Assembly: GCF_030123505.1 (NCBI RefSeq)
Contig: NZ_CP126115.1
Span: 2,060,001-2,124,000, forward strand
DNA length: 64,000 nt
Reading direction: 5' to 3'
Source of the DNA: Neobacillus sp. YX16
GTDB taxonomy: Bacteria; Bacillota; Bacilli; Bacillales; Cytobacillaceae
Position numbers and translations under genes: made by a program. This document shows, in pieces, positions 33,923 to 44,110 of this stretch (position 1 is its first letter; each line of letters opens with the position of its first letter). The notes under the pieces were generated by a model. It was given only the letters and a program-made list of their open reading frames with translations. It made no database searches and was not told the DNA's origin.

Positions 33923-36517
33923 ATGGCTGGTTATACGCCGATGATACAGCAATACTTAACCGTTAAGGCAGATTATCAAGATGCCTTTTTATTTTTTCGC
34001 CTAGGCGATTTTTATGAAATGTTTTTCGAGGATGCGATTAAAGCATCACAAGAATTAGAGATAACCTTAACAAGTCGCGAAGGCGGCAGTGAGGACAGAA
34101 TTCCAATGTGCGGGGTTCCTTATCATTCTGCCCCTAACTATATTGAACAGCTCATTTCAAAAGGCCATAAAGTGGCTATTTGCGAGCAAATGGAAGACGC
34201 CAAACAAACCAAAGGCATGGTTAGACGGGAAGTTGTCCAGCTTATTACACCTGGTACCGTAATGGAAGGTAAGTCGTTATCAGATAAAGAAAATAACTAT
34301 ATTGCATCCATTTCCTGTTTTGACGATGGAACATTTGGATTTGCTTATACAGATCTCTCAACAGGTGAAAGCAAGGTAACCCAGCTCTCGTCCAACTTTG
34401 ATGAAGTTTTAAATGAACTAGCCGTATTAAGCTCTAAGGAAGTAGTTGTCGCAAACGACTTCGAAGCTGAATTGCAGAAGAAAATGCGTGAACGTGATGT
34501 GCTCGCCATTTCATTCGAAGATAGTAGTTCAGTAGATATAAATTTTTCACATCTGCTAGACAATCTCAATCAAGATAAACTAAAACAAAGTGCAGCAAGG
34601 CTGTTTCATTATTTATATCGTTCACAAAAGAGAAGTCTTGATCACCTCCAACCGGTGACCACCTATCAAATTCATCAATATATGAAAATTGATTACTACT
34701 CTAAACGGAATCTTGAATTAACGGAAACGATCCGTTCAAAAGGGAAAAAAGGCTCTCTACTTTGGCTGCTTGATGAAACGATGACCGCAATGGGCGGCAG
34801 AGCGCTGAAAACCTGGATTGACCGTCCTTTAATTTCTCGTACGGACATCGAGCACCGTCAAACCATTGTAGAGGTTTTGATGAACAAATATTTTGAACGC
34901 CAGGAGCTTCGCGAAAAGTTGACTGAAGTATATGATCTGGAAAGGCTTGCTGGTCGTGTTGCTTTTGGCAACGTAAATGCCCGTGACCTTGTCCAATTAA
35001 AACGATCATTAATGCAGATTCCTTTCTTAAAACAAATTCTCTTTGGCATGGAGCATGAAGAAGTAAATAAAATTGCACAATCGCTTGATCCCTGCGAGGA
35101 AGTCACTGACCTTTTAGAACAAGCAATTGTTGAGAATCCACCGCTTTCTTTAAAAGAAGGAAATATGATTCGTGACGGATACAATGAACAGTTAGATCAA
35201 TACCGATATGCAAGCCGTAACGGGAAAACATGGATTGCTCAACTTGAGCGTGAAGAGCGCGAAAAGACGGGGATTAAGTCCTTGAAAATCGGCTATAACC
35301 GTGTATTTGGCTATTATATAGAAGTAACTAGAGCAAACCTGCATCTTTTAACAGAAGGGCAATATGAGCGAAAGCAGACTTTATCAAATGCGGAACGTTT
35401 TATTACTCCAGAATTAAAAGAAAAAGAAGATTTAATTTTACAAGCAGAGGAAAAAAGTGGAGAACTTGAGTATCAGCTTTTTACTGAAATTCGCGAGATT
35501 GTAAAAGAACATATCCCACGCCTGCAGGCTGCAGCAAAAGCGGTTAGTGAGTTAGACGTACTCCAATGCTTTGCACAGGTGAGTGAAGAGCGTCGTTATG
35601 TCAAACCGGAATTTTCTACAGAAGGCAAAGTGGTCCTTAAGAAAGGCAGACATCCCGTAGTTGAAAAAGTTCTTAATGCACAGGAATATGTAGCGAATGA
35701 CTGCTTTATGGATCATGAGCGTGAGGTTCTGCTTATCACAGGTCCAAACATGAGTGGTAAAAGTACGTACATGCGCCAAATTGCATTAACCGCCATTTTA
35801 GCTCAAATCGGATGTTATGTGCCAGCTGATGAAGCCGTGCTGCCAATTTTTGATCAAGTATTTACTAGAATTGGGGCAGCGGATGATTTGATTTCTGGTC
35901 AAAGTACGTTTATGGTCGAAATGCTTGAAGCCAGAAATGCACTAACCAATGCAACCCAGAACAGTCTCATATTATTTGATGAAATTGGCCGTGGGACCTC
36001 GACCTATGATGGTATGGCTCTCGCTCAGGCAATTATTGAATACATCCATAAGCATATTGGTGCGAAGACTCTATTCTCAACTCATTATCATGAATTAACG
36101 GTTCTTGAAGACGAGCTTGAGAAATTAAAGAACATCCATGTTAGTGCGATTGAGCATAATGGAAAGCTTGTCTTTCTTCATAAAATCAAAGAAGGCCCAA
36201 CAGATAAGAGCTATGGTATTCATGTTGCACAGTTAGCAGAACTTCCTAAGGAATTAATTCAACGAGCGAATGAAATTTTATCAGCACTTGAAAAACCTGA
36301 TTTAAAATCTGTTTCTGTTAAAACGGAAGTGAAGGAAAATAAGGAACAGCTTGCACAGTTGTCATTCTTTGATGAAGTCAAAGAACCAAAGAAACAAGAA
36401 TTATCTACGAAAGAAAAGAAAGTTTTAGATAAAATGAAAGAACTTGATTTGCTAGATATAACACCGCTTCAAGCGATAAATCTGTTGTATGAACTTCAGA
36501 AAAAGTTAAAAGGCTAA
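33923..36517 (+). CDS. mutS: DNA mismatch repair protein MutS
   Basis: An 864-residue protein that recognises base mismatches and small loops and starts methyl-independent repair with MutL. The mismatch-binding domain has the [11 protein letters not shown] motif (Phe/Glu wedge near residues 28-40). The C-terminal ATPase shows Walker [10 protein letters not shown], the STFMVEM signature, Walker [13 protein letters not shown] and the STHYHEL switch. The C-terminal tail ends with a helical clamp-binding type region. I chose ATG 33,923 because GGGGGTC lies just upstream; GTG 33,911 is in frame. It forms an operon with mutL. Confidence 0.97.
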   Translation: MAGYTPMIQQYLTVKADYQDAFLFFRLGDFYEMFFEDAIKASQELEITLTSREGGSEDRIPMCGVPYHSAPNYIEQLISKGHKVAICEQMEDAKQTKGMVRREVVQLITPGTVMEGKSLSDKENNYIASISCFDDGTFGFAYTDLSTGESKVTQLSSNFDEVLNELAVLSSKEVVVANDFEAELQKKMRERDVLAISFEDSSSVDINFSHLLDNLNQDKLKQSAARLFHYLYRSQKRSLDHLQPVTTYQIHQYMKIDYYSKRNLELTETIRSKGKKGSLLWLLDETMTAMGGRALKTWIDRPLISRTDIEHRQTIVEVLMNKYFERQELREKLTEVYDLERLAGRVAFGNVNARDLVQLKRSLMQIPFLKQILFGMEHEEVNKIAQSLDPCEEVTDLLEQAIVENPPLSLKEGNMIRDGYNEQLDQYRYASRNGKTWIAQLEREEREKTGIKSLKIGYNRVFGYYIEVTRANLHLLTEGQYERKQTLSNAERFITPELKEKEDLILQAEEKSGELEYQLFTEIREIVKEHIPRLQAAAKAVSELDVLQCFAQVSEERRYVKPEFSTEGKVVLKKGRHPVVEKVLNAQEYVANDCFMDHEREVLLITGPNMSGKSTYMRQIALTAILAQIGCYVPADEAVLPIFDQVFTRIGAADDLISGQSTFMVEMLEARNALTNATQNSLILFDEIGRGTSTYDGMALAQAIIEYIHKHIGAKTLFSTHYHELTVLEDELEKLKNIHVSAIEHNGKLVFLHKIKEGPTDKSYGIHVAQLAELPKELIQRANEILSALEKPDLKSVSVKTEVKENKEQLAQLSFFDEVKEPKKQELSTKEKKVLDKMKELDLLDITPLQAINLLYELQKKLKG

Positions 36518-36537
36518 AGTTGTAGGAGGTGACTGGT

Positions 36538-38418
36538 ATGGGTAAGATTATCCAATTAGATGATGCACTATCCAATAAAATTGCAGCAGGAGAGGTAGTA
36601 GAACGTCCAGCCTCTGTTGTTAAAGAGTTAGTGGAGAATGCAATTGACGCGGGCAGTACGGTAATTGAAATTGAAGTAGAAGAAGCAGGTCTTGCGAAAA
36701 TTCGAATCACGGATAATGGAAATGGAATCGAAGAAGAAGACGTCTTACTCGCCTTCCAACGTCATGCGACTAGTAAAATTAAAAATGAAAATGACTTGTT
36801 TCGTATCAAGACTCTCGGTTTTCGCGGGGAAGCTCTGCCCAGTATCGCATCCGTTTCAAGGCTGGAGATGAAGACCTCAACTGGTGAGGGTGCAGGTAAT
36901 CGAGTTGTCATTGAAGGTGGAAAGGTTGAAGTTTTTGAAAAATCTTCGAGCAGGCGCGGGACGGATTTAACGATAACCGATTTGTTTTTTAACACACCGG
37001 CACGCTTAAAGTATATGAAAACCATTCATACAGAGCTTGGAAATATTACCGATGTTGTGAACCGACTGGCGCTCTCGCATCCAGAGGTAGCCTTTCGCTT
37101 AATTCATAACGAACGTAAACTGCTGCAAACGAACGGTAATGGTGATGTTCGCCAAGTGCTGGCGTCTATCTATGGTATGGCGATTGCCAAACAGCTTGTG
37201 CCGATTTCCGGGGAATCGCTTGATTACAAGATTAGTGGATATGCCTCGATGCCTGAGGTAACGAGAGCATCTAGAAACTATATTTCTACGATGATCAATG
37301 GTCGGTTTATAAAAAATTATGCATTAGCCAAGGCGATTCAGGAAGGGTACCATACCTTGCTTCCTATCGGCAGGTTTCCGATTGTTCTCCTTAATATTGA
37401 GATGGACCCATTATTGGTGGATGTCAATGTGCATCCATCTAAAATGGAGGTTCGGATCAGTAAAGAAGCTGAACTGTATGAATTGGTTACCTACATCATC
37501 AAAAATGCATTTAAATCGAAGATCTTGATTCCAACTGCTTATACCCAAGAGAAAAAAGAGATAGCTAAGTCTGAGCAAACTACATTGATTCTTGATGAAA
37601 GAACCAATCCAGTTCTCGAGAGAAAAGAAATAAAATGGGATTCTTCTTTTGTGTCAAACACCATTCAGGAAACGGTACCAGCTCTTGAGGTGAAAGTGGA
37701 ACCATGGATTCCTAAAGAGGTTGAAGAAGAGATAACCATACCAAGTAGTTGGGAATATACTCCACCACCAGAGATGGAGTCAAATGAAACAGAAGTAGAA
37801 ACAGAATCAAGTGCGGATGCGGATCAAATGGAAAGCCGGATTCCAAGGTTATACCCCATTGGTCAAATGCACGGTACGTATATCTTTGCACAAAATGAAA
37901 ATGGGTTATATATTATTGATCAGCATGCGGCACAGGAACGATTGAAGTATGAGTATTTTCGTGAAAAAGTAGGTCAAGTTCATGCGGAGTTGCAGGAATT
38001 ACTTGTTCCAATCACGCTAGATTATTCTACTGATGAATATTTGAAGATAAATGAAAACCGTATGGAATTAGAAAAGGTTGGAGTTTTCCTTGAGGAATTT
38101 GGAATGAACAGCTATATCGTACGCTCGCATCCACAGTGGTTGCCAAAAGGAGAAGAGAAGCAAATTATTGAAGATATGATAGAGCAGCTTCTTTCGATGA
38201 AAAAAGTCGATATTAAAAAGCTGCGAGAAGAAGCGGCGATTATGATGAGTTGTAAAGCTTCGATTAAAGCAAACCGTCATTTACGCAATGATGAAATCCA
38301 GGCATTACTAGATGACTTACGAAAAGCTTCAGATCCGTTTACCTGCCCGCATGGAAGACCCATTATTGTTCATTATTCGTCTTATGAGATGGAGAAAATG
38401 TTTAAACGAGTTATGTAG
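36538..38418 (+). CDS. mutL: DNA mismatch repair endonuclease MutL
   Basis: A 626-residue protein. The N-terminal GHKL ATPase has ENAIDAG (motif I), DNGNGI (motif II) and [11 protein letters not shown] (motif III). A variable, acidic linker of about 100 residues follows. The C-terminal domain carries the endonuclease motif [14 protein letters not shown] and the zinc-site segments [10 protein letters not shown] and CPHGRP, so it is a nicking MutL as in other Bacillus. ATG 36,538 has AGGAGGTG eight bases upstream; the gene starts 20 bases after mutS. A terminator follows. Confidence 0.97.
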   Translation: MGKIIQLDDALSNKIAAGEVVERPASVVKELVENAIDAGSTVIEIEVEEAGLAKIRITDNGNGIEEEDVLLAFQRHATSKIKNENDLFRIKTLGFRGEALPSIASVSRLEMKTSTGEGAGNRVVIEGGKVEVFEKSSSRRGTDLTITDLFFNTPARLKYMKTIHTELGNITDVVNRLALSHPEVAFRLIHNERKLLQTNGNGDVRQVLASIYGMAIAKQLVPISGESLDYKISGYASMPEVTRASRNYISTMINGRFIKNYALAKAIQEGYHTLLPIGRFPIVLLNIEMDPLLVDVNVHPSKMEVRISKEAELYELVTYIIKNAFKSKILIPTAYTQEKKEIAKSEQTTLILDERTNPVLERKEIKWDSSFVSNTIQETVPALEVKVEPWIPKEVEEEITIPSSWEYTPPPEMESNETEVETESSADADQMESRIPRLYPIGQMHGTYIFAQNENGLYIIDQHAAQERLKYEYFREKVGQVHAELQELLVPITLDYSTDEYLKINENRMELEKVGVFLEEFGMNSYIVRSHPQWLPKGEEKQIIEDMIEQLLSMKKVDIKKLREEAAIMMSCKASIKANRHLRNDEIQALLDDLRKASDPFTCPHGRPIIVHYSSYEMEKMFKRVM

Positions 38419-38455
38419 TGCTTTCTTTTTTTTAGAGGAAAGCACTCTTTTTTTG
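38417..38455 (+). terminator. Terminator of mutSL
   Basis: AGTGCTTTC and GAAAGCACT form a perfect 9-bp stem overlapping the stop codon, followed by a T-run. Confidence 0.9.
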
Positions 38456-38506
38456 AAACAGCTTTTTTAAAGACAGATGTTGATATTCTCACGAAAATCC
38501 TTATAA

Positions 38507-38757
38507 AGGACTAATCTCAATGGATACTCTCCTGATTAGTCTTTCATCACTCTGATGAAGGACTAATCTCAATGGGAACTCTCCTGATTAGTCCTTCATC
38601 ACGCTTATGAAGGACTAATCCCACTGAGAATTTTCCTGATTTGTCTTTCATCATGCTTATGAAGGACTAATCTTACTGAGAATTTTCCTGATTTGTCTTT
38701 CATCACGCTTATGAAGGACTAATCTCACTGAGAATTTTCCTGATTTGTCCTTCATCG
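38507..38757. repeat. 52-bp tandem array of palindromic units, five copies
   Basis: AGGACTAATC recurs at 38,507, 38,559, 38,611, 38,663 and 38,715, exactly 52 bases apart. Each unit begins ATGAAGGACTAATC and ends GATTAGTCCTTCAT or a decayed version, so every unit can fold into a 12- to 14-bp hairpin. The central parts vary. No ORF uses it. See also 50,772-51,110. Confidence 0.9.
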
Positions 38758-38846
38758 ACCTTTTATACCACTGTACTAATAATCAACAATGAAATTTAAC
38801 AATGATTTTGAAAAATTTAATAATAGGTACTTATATTTGTTTGTTT

Positions 38847-38868
38847 TATAGTGTAAAATTACACTATA
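38847..38868. promoter_or_regulatory. Perfect palindromic operator
   Basis: TATAGTGTAA and TTACACTATA are perfect inverted 10-mers separated by AA, lying 28 bases before the 150-residue membrane gene. This is a typical size for a dimeric repressor site (GntR, TetR or similar). The regulator is unknown. Confidence 0.6.
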
Positions 38869-38895
38869 AGGGAGATTAAAAAAGGAGGTGGAGGT

Positions 38896-39348
38896 GTGGT
38901 TATTTTTAGCCTCTTAAGTACTTTTTTACCTATCGTTATTATTATTTTTGTAATCGTTTACGCTGTGAAAAATAAAGAAATGGGGGGAGAGACAGTGATA
39001 CGTCATCTTTATACGTATTTAGTCCTGTTTGCAACACTTATGATGGTGATTGGTGGAGGAATTTCAATTTTTATGGCTGCGGCCGATTTAGTAAGTCCAC
39101 CAGGTTATTATCAAAACTTCGAAGATTTTAAGCAGGTTTACCATGATCAGAAAGTTCCAACTGAGGAAAGTAAAAGCTTAACAGATGCTGAAATTCGTGA
39201 AAGATATGATCAAATGGTAAAAGATGAAAAGAATCGTGCTAGAGAAAATGCGAAAAATCAAATTATTAAAAGCCTTGGCTTTATCGTGATTCCGCTTCCG
39301 ATTTTCCTGTATTTCAATAATATGAGAAAGCGCCAAAGTGATATCTAG
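38896..39348 (+). CDS. Membrane protein with three segments
   Basis: A 150-residue protein with membrane segments at about 4-23, 38-60 and 125-141 and a charged extracytoplasmic or cytoplasmic domain between (residues 65-120, rich in Lys/Glu/Asp). GTG 38,896 is strongly supported by AAAGGAGGTGG eight bases before. A perfect palindrome upstream suggests dedicated regulation, and a strong terminator follows, so it is a monocistronic, controlled gene. No family is recognised. Confidence 0.7.
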   Translation: MVIFSLLSTFLPIVIIIFVIVYAVKNKEMGGETVIRHLYTYLVLFATLMMVIGGGISIFMAAADLVSPPGYYQNFEDFKQVYHDQKVPTEESKSLTDAEIRERYDQMVKDEKNRARENAKNQIIKSLGFIVIPLPIFLYFNNMRKRQSDI

Positions 39349-39365
39349 TTTTAATAAAATAAAGA

Positions 39366-39407
39366 AAAATGACTATCAAAATGTAAACATTTGATAGTCA
39401 TTTTTTA
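39366..39407 (+). terminator. Terminator of the three-segment membrane gene
   Basis: TGACTATCAAA and TTTGATAGTCA form a perfect 11-bp stem with a T-run. Confidence 0.92.
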
Positions 39408-39449
39408 TTGATATCTAAGGATTTCTGGGGGTATCACCGTCCCAGTTTG

Positions 39450-39680
39450 TTAACGAGCATTTTCAATATATTTTACGACATCACCGACTGTTTGAAGCGT
39501 CTCTGCCACTTTGTCACTAATTTCGATCGCAAATTCATCTTCAATTTCCATCGTTAAGTCAACCATATCAAGCGAATCAGCTTCCAAGTCATCCTTAAAA
39601 GATGATTCCAGTTTGATAATCTCCATTTTGACACTTAATTGATCTGCAATAATAGGCTTTAATTTTTCAAATATCGTCAT
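39450..39680 (-). CDS. Acyl carrier protein paralogue
   Basis: A 76-residue ACP with the phosphopantetheine site Ser in [10 protein letters not shown] (Ser36 region), preceded by FKDDLEA, as in fatty-acid ACPs. It carries acyl groups on a 4'-phosphopantetheine arm. It is not in a fab operon; it overlaps the end of a broken membrane-protein gene by 14 bases. The main acpP normally lies near plsX-fabD, so this is probably a second ACP. ATG 39,680 has AGGAGAAAG upstream. Confidence 0.88.
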   Translation of the reverse strand: MTIFEKLKPIIADQLSVKMEIIKLESSFKDDLEADSLDMVDLTMEIEDEFAIEISDKVAETLQTVGDVVKYIENAR

Positions 39681-40158
39681 TGTTACTTTCTCCTAATGAT
39701 TTTTCTTTTCTTCGTGGTTCTACAATTAAGAAATGATACAAGTAATTAAAAATTGCTACTACAACACTTAGAAGGAAAAGCTGCTTGCGGCTCATTCTTC
39801 CCATTTTATATACGCGAAGTTTTTCTGCTAAGGTGGTTATTGGGTAAGCAAATAAGTAGTCAGCAATAATATTTGTTAAAAGATAGAGCCAGAATCTTTT
39901 GTACGTTAATTTAAAAATCCAAAAGTTCAGGAAAGTAAAAGGTCCAAATACAAATGATACATCTGTTGCTAAATTCGGGAAAATAGGATTTTTTACTTTC
40001 CACCATTTAAACGCCCGAGATAACTCACTTATTAAGGCGATAACCTAGTCACTAAAAATAATAGTTGGCAGGTACCGAAAGAATGAAGATTTCCCAAGCT
40101 TGATGACAGAAAACCAAGGCATGATTAGCAACATATACATTTTCCATTTTTCTTTCAT
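39667..40158 (-). pseudogene. CBO0543-like membrane protein gene with an in-frame stop
   Basis: A frame from ATG 40,158 to TGA 39,667 would encode 163 residues, but codon 38 (40,047-40,045) is TAG. Before it the product reads MLLIMPWFSVIKLGKSSFFR; after it come FKWWKVKNP, FGPFTFLNFWIFKLTY and NIIADYLFAYP, with four hydrophobic segments. A related intact protein is at 63,113-63,595 (PWLSLLFLGKRDLKRY, NWWKFYDKG). A single base change from a Leu or Gln codon explains the stop. The end overlaps the ACP gene by 14 bases, suggesting former coupling. Confidence 0.75.
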
Positions 40159-40391
40159 TACAAAGCCTTCCGATATGGATCCCTAGCTACTATCCAATAC
40201 TAATAATTTATTTATTAGTATTTTTATCTGTAATAACCTGTAATATCCATATCTTTGTTGCTGCTATTAATTTACTCTTGCAATATCCACCTAATAATAA
40301 AAAGTTTAAGTACCAGTTACCATACAAAATGCACCGCTAAAAATGCGGTGCAATAAGTAATACATATTTACATCTACCTCTTACTTCCAAA
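40159..40391. terminator. mreBH terminator region
   Basis: GCACCGC (40,331-40,337) and GCGGTGC (40,345-40,351) form a hairpin 40 bases after mreBH (- strand), followed on that strand by ATTTTGT. The rest of the gap holds nothing recognisable. Confidence 0.6.
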
Positions 40392-41399
40392 CTATCTCAC
40401 TGCAGCTGGCAGCTTATGCATGTATTTCAGGGCTTGTCCCGTTCCGATTGCAACGGATTCAAGCGGATTTTCTGCTAATTGTACAGGAACAAAGATTTCT
40501 TTACTTAGCCATTCTTCCATTCCCTTCATTAATGCACCGCCGCCCGTTAAGATCACACCGCGGTCGACAATGTCTCCGCTTAGTTCGGCAGGGCAGTCCT
40601 CAAGTGTTGCACGGATTGCTTCTAATATATGAGATAACGATTCTTTCAAAGCATTTCTAATTTCATAGGATGATAGGGTAACGGTCTTTGGTAATCCTGT
40701 CACAAGGTCACGACCGCGTACTTCCATGTGAAGCTCTTCGTGATCAACCAACGCATAACCAATTTCCATTTTTACATTTTCAGCTGTTCTATCGCCAATC
40801 AACACATTATATTCCTTGCGGACATATTGAATGATTTCTTCATCGAGACGGTCTCCGCCAATTTTAATGGAATGACAGGACACAACTCCCCCGAATGATA
40901 TAATCGCTACCTCTGTATTACCTCCGCCAATATCAACAACTACATTGGCTACTGGCTCATCAACAGGCATTCCGGCGCCAATCGCAGCTGCTACAGGTTC
41001 TTCAATTAACTGGATTTTCTTTGCGCCCGCATTTCTCACGGCGTCTTGAATAGCCCTTCTTTCAACACTTGTTGATCCAGAAGGTGTGCAGATTACTACA
41101 TTTGGCTTCCGAAGTGCAAAGCCCATTTTTTTTGAAGCTTTTCTCATGATATGCTTTAGAAGTTCAGTGGTAAGGTCATAATCTGCAATCACGCCATCCT
41201 TTAATGGTCGGATTGCCATAATTTTCTCAGGCGTTTTTCCAATCATTTCTTTTGCTTCCATGCCAAATGCTACAACCTTTTTTGTTTCTGTATCAATGGC
41301 CACCACAGAAGGCTCATTAACTGCGATTCCTTTATTTTTACTATAGACTAATATATTTGCTGTTCCTAAGTCGATTCCAATCTCAAAGTTTGATAACAT
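40392..41399 (-). CDS. mreBH: Rod-shape determining protein MreBH
   Basis: A 335-residue actin-like ATPase that guides lateral-wall synthesis and, in B. subtilis, autolysin placement. Phosphate-binding motifs are visible: [13 protein letters not shown] (phosphate 1), [14 protein letters not shown] (phosphate 2) and [11 protein letters not shown] (adenosine). The sequence follows B. subtilis MreBH closely, including length 335 from ATG 41,399, which has AGGTG upstream; GTG 41,408 would overlap the binding site. Phosphate 2 has Asn where most have Thr (GGGN). It stands alone. In B. subtilis it depends on SigI, and a SigI-like -35 is present. Confidence 0.93.
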   Translation of the reverse strand: MLSNFEIGIDLGTANILVYSKNKGIAVNEPSVVAIDTETKKVVAFGMEAKEMIGKTPEKIMAIRPLKDGVIADYDLTTELLKHIMRKASKKMGFALRKPNVVICTPSGSTSVERRAIQDAVRNAGAKKIQLIEEPVAAAIGAGMPVDEPVANVVVDIGGGNTEVAIISFGGVVSCHSIKIGGDRLDEEIIQYVRKEYNVLIGDRTAENVKMEIGYALVDHEELHMEVRGRDLVTGLPKTVTLSSYEIRNALKESLSHILEAIRATLEDCPAELSGDIVDRGVILTGGGALMKGMEEWLSKEIFVPVQLAENPLESVAIGTGQALKYMHKLPAAVR

Positions 41400-41468
41400 C
41401 TTCTTCACCTAATTTCCCTATTTTTCGACAACCTGCCATTTGACCAGTCATCTTTCTACAAAATAAGC

Positions 41469-41498
41469 TACGATTAAGCCTACCACGAACTTGGGGGT
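41469..41498 (-). promoter_or_regulatory. SigI-like promoter candidate for mreBH
   Basis: On the - strand ACCCCC (41,498-41,493) is followed 20 bases later by CGTA (41,472-41,469), about 70 bases before mreBH. B. subtilis SigI promoters have ACCCCC and CGAA-type elements. The -10 is imperfect and the spacing may be too long. Confidence 0.3.
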
Positions 41499-41499
41499 A

Positions 41500-41721
41500 A
41501 GAAGGTGATTGTAAATGAATCGTTATAGGAATGTAAGATTGTAAAGTAAATTTATTAGTTCATGTATAAATGTAATAAATGAAATCCTTGTCAAAATGAT
41601 GCATAGAATGGTTGTTTTTTGATTATACTTATTTGATGTTCAACTGCTTTTAAAATATATGTTAGGATGTTAGTGTGACATGGTTTTCGAGACATCACGT
41701 AAATAATGAAAAAAGGGCAGT
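41500..41721. other. Intergenic region between mreBH and miaA
   Basis: AT-rich DNA carrying divergent control sequences. No gene is seen. Confidence 0.4.
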
Positions 41722-42687
41722 GTGAAAATATTGGATTTAAAACAGAAGTTATTAGTCATTATTGGTCCAACCGCAGTTGGAAAAACAAAGTTAAGCATAG
41801 AACTGGCTAAACGGTATAATGGCGAAATTATTAGCGGCGACTCCATGCAGATTTACCGAGGCATGGATATTGGAACTGCAAAAATAAAAATCGAGGAAAT
41901 GGAGGGGATTCCCCACCATTTGATTGATATTAAAGAGCCGGATGAAAGTTTTTCAGCAGCGGAATTCCAACAGCTTGTACGAGCGAAAATATCCGAAATC
42001 ACCTCAAAAGGTAAGCTTCCTATCATCGTCGGCGGGACTGGGCTTTATATTCAAGCCGTCATTTATGATTATCAGTTTTCAGAGGCACCTGCGGATGAGG
42101 AATTTCGTTTGCAGCTTGAAAAGAGGGCAAAAGAGATTGGAAATGAGGCGCTGCACCATGAATTAACGAAGATAGATCCTGAAAGTGCAAGACAACTTCA
42201 TCCAAATAATGTGAGAAGAGTTATTCGGGCACTTGAAATTTATCATTGTACTGGTAAGATTATGAGTGAATATCAAATTAATCAGCAGCCTGACCTTCTA
42301 TACGAAACCGCTCTTATTGGTTTAACCATGGATAGAGAAAAGCTTTATGAACGGATTAATACTCGTGTTGAGATAATGATATCCGAAGGGCTCCTCGAAG
42401 AAGTCTCTGGGTTATACAAGCAGGGAGTCAGAGATTGTCAATCCATTCAAGCAATTGGCTACAAAGAAATCTATGATTATATAGATGGAAAGGTTAGTTA
42501 TCATGACGCCGTTGAAAGTTTAAAACAAAATTCAAGGCGCTATGCAAAAAGGCAACTAACTTGGTTTCGTAACAAAATGGATGTAGAATGGTTTGACATG
42601 ACAAATGTCTCAAATTTGTCAAAAAAAATAACTGAAATTTCACAGTACGTTGAAGGAAAGCTACAAGTAAAATCGAATACATATTAG
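41722..42687 (+). CDS. miaA: tRNA dimethylallyltransferase
   Basis: A 321-residue enzyme that adds a dimethylallyl group to A37 of tRNAs reading UNN codons. The P-loop [13 protein letters not shown] is at about 13-25, followed by [18 protein letters not shown] with the catalytic Asp, the GGTGLYIQA loop and [13 protein letters not shown]. Start GTG 41,722 has AAAAGGGC upstream; TTG 41,731 is possible. It precedes hfq by 26 bases, the conserved miaA-hfq order. Confidence 0.95.
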   Translation: MKILDLKQKLLVIIGPTAVGKTKLSIELAKRYNGEIISGDSMQIYRGMDIGTAKIKIEEMEGIPHHLIDIKEPDESFSAAEFQQLVRAKISEITSKGKLPIIVGGTGLYIQAVIYDYQFSEAPADEEFRLQLEKRAKEIGNEALHHELTKIDPESARQLHPNNVRRVIRALEIYHCTGKIMSEYQINQQPDLLYETALIGLTMDREKLYERINTRVEIMISEGLLEEVSGLYKQGVRDCQSIQAIGYKEIYDYIDGKVSYHDAVESLKQNSRRYAKRQLTWFRNKMDVEWFDMTNVSNLSKKITEISQYVEGKLQVKSNTY

Positions 42688-42713
42688 TAGAGATAAAAGA
42701 GGAGGATATACAA

Positions 42714-42944
42714 ATGAAAACCACCATCAACATTCAGGACCAATTTTTAAACCAGTGCCGCAAGGACAATACTCATGTAACGGTATTCTTATTAAACGGA
42801 TTCCAATTGAGAGGCCAAATCAAAGGCTTTGATAATTTTACAGTTCTTTTTGAATCAGAAGGAAAACAGCAATTGGTTTACAAGCATGCCATTTCAACCT
42901 TTGCACCGCAAAGAAATGTTCAGCTCGACCTGGATGCGCAATAA
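42714..42944 (+). CDS. hfq: RNA chaperone Hfq
   Basis: A 76-residue Sm-like protein forming hexameric rings that bind small RNAs and A-rich RNA. Sm1 motif is about residues 12-45 ([29 protein letters not shown]) and Sm2 includes YKHAISTF, with the KH residues of the proximal U-binding pore. AGAGGAGGAT lies before ATG 42,714. A strong terminator closes the miaA-hfq unit. Confidence 0.97.
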   Translation: MKTTINIQDQFLNQCRKDNTHVTVFLLNGFQLRGQIKGFDNFTVLFESEGKQQLVYKHAISTFAPQRNVQLDLDAQ

Positions 42945-42960
42945 CCTGTACTTATGACTT

Positions 42961-42990
42961 GAGCCCATGAAATCTATGGGCTCTTTTTTA
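42961..42990 (+). terminator. Terminator of miaA-hfq
   Basis: GAGCCCAT pairs with ATGGGCTC around GAAATCT, followed by a T-run. Confidence 0.92.
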
Positions 42991-43066
42991 TTTTTATAAT
43001 GAAAAGTTAATTGGATGAATACACATAAATGAAGGAGATTGCTTTGCAGAATGAGAGGTGAAGGCT

Positions 43067-44017
43067 TTGGATCAACCGATTCGCATGAAGAGTAATGGAC
43101 AAATAACAGTATCGCTCAACTCCCATAAGAGAAAGTCATTAACAAAAGAGCTTCCTGTTCCTCAAGTTGTTCCAAAGGTTATTCCCCCGGAGCACGCCGC
43201 TTTAAAAGAAATCGAAGACGAGCTCGGGGCATTAGTAGGTATGGAAGAAATGAAACGAATGATAAAAGAAATTTATGCTTGGATATTCGTGAATAAAAAA
43301 CGGGAAGAAGTGGGTATGAAGGCAAAAAAGCAAGCCCTTCATATGATGTTTAAAGGCAATCCGGGGACAGGGAAAACGACCGTTGCCAGATTAATTGGCA
43401 AGCTCTTCTTAAAAATGAACGTACTATCTAAGGGGCACTTAATTGAGGCAGAACGAGCCGACCTTGTGGGAGAATATATCGGTCATACCGCTCAAAAAAC
43501 ACGGGACTTAATTAAGAAAGCACAGGGTGGAATACTATTCATTGATGAAGCCTATTCATTAGGCCGCGGCGGGGAAAAGGATTTCGGAAAAGAAGCGATT
43601 GATACGCTAGTCAAGCATATGGAAGACAAACAGCATGAATTTATCCTCATTTTGGCAGGGTATTCCCGGGAGATGGATTATTTCTTAACCTTAAATCCAG
43701 GGCTGCACTCCCGTTTTCCTTTAGTCATAGATTTTCCGAATTATACAATTGATCAATTGATGGAAATTTCTGCCCGGATGCTTGATGAACGAGAATATAG
43801 TTTGAGTCATGGTGCAGAGAAAAAACTAAAGGATCATTTAATTTGGGTGAAATCCGTGCTCAATCCCAATAGCTTTTCGAATGGCCGATATGTTCGTAAT
43901 ATAATTGAAAAATCCATTCGCGCTCAAGCTATGCGGCTTTTGTTGCAGAATAGCTTCGACAAACATGAATTAATGACACTAAGGAGTAATGATTTAGTTT
44001 TCGAAGAAGATTCTTGA
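43067..44017 (+). CDS. spoVK: Stage V sporulation protein K (AAA+ ATPase)
   Basis: A 316-residue AAA+ ATPase needed for spore maturation in B. subtilis. It shows Walker A GNPGTGKTT, the pore-loop region VGEYIGHTAQKTRDLI, Walker B ILFIDEAYSL and the sensor GYSREMD, with an R-rich NPGLHSRFP finger. TTG 43,067 is favoured because GAGGTG lies six bases upstream; GTG 43,058 overlaps that site. The last codons are special: the TnpB element is inserted exactly after GATTC, so the present stop TGA is formed with element sequence; the ancestral end would have been TCA TAA with the same last residue. Confidence 0.93.
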   Translation: MDQPIRMKSNGQITVSLNSHKRKSLTKELPVPQVVPKVIPPEHAALKEIEDELGALVGMEEMKRMIKEIYAWIFVNKKREEVGMKAKKQALHMMFKGNPGTGKTTVARLIGKLFLKMNVLSKGHLIEAERADLVGEYIGHTAQKTRDLIKKAQGGILFIDEAYSLGRGGEKDFGKEAIDTLVKHMEDKQHEFILILAGYSREMDYFLTLNPGLHSRFPLVIDFPNYTIDQLMEISARMLDEREYSLSHGAEKKLKDHLIWVKSVLNPNSFSNGRYVRNIIEKSIRAQAMRLLLQNSFDKHELMTLRSNDLVFEEDS

Positions 44018-44110
44018 ACTACTCACCACTTAACACCCCTTACGGGTCTTTTGAAGTGGGAGATTCCTAAGTACAGAAGCCTATCGGCTTCTAATTGATT
44101 AGGCTAACCC
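44014..44110 (-). ncRNA. Candidate omega RNA at the right end of the TnpB element
   Basis: TnpB proteins use an RNA from the tnpB 3' end and the element's right end. Here the - strand after the tnpB stop contains hairpins GAAGCCGATAGGCTTC and an ACCCGTAAGGGGT stem, ending TTCAA at 44,014. The guide would then read into spoVK from 44,013 (GAATCTTCTTCGAAAA). This follows from family knowledge; the exact RNA is not shown. Confidence 0.4.

Noticed and set aside
38507..38757. CRISPR array
   Set aside because: The whole 52-bp unit repeats, palindrome included, with no unique spacers and no cas genes nearby.
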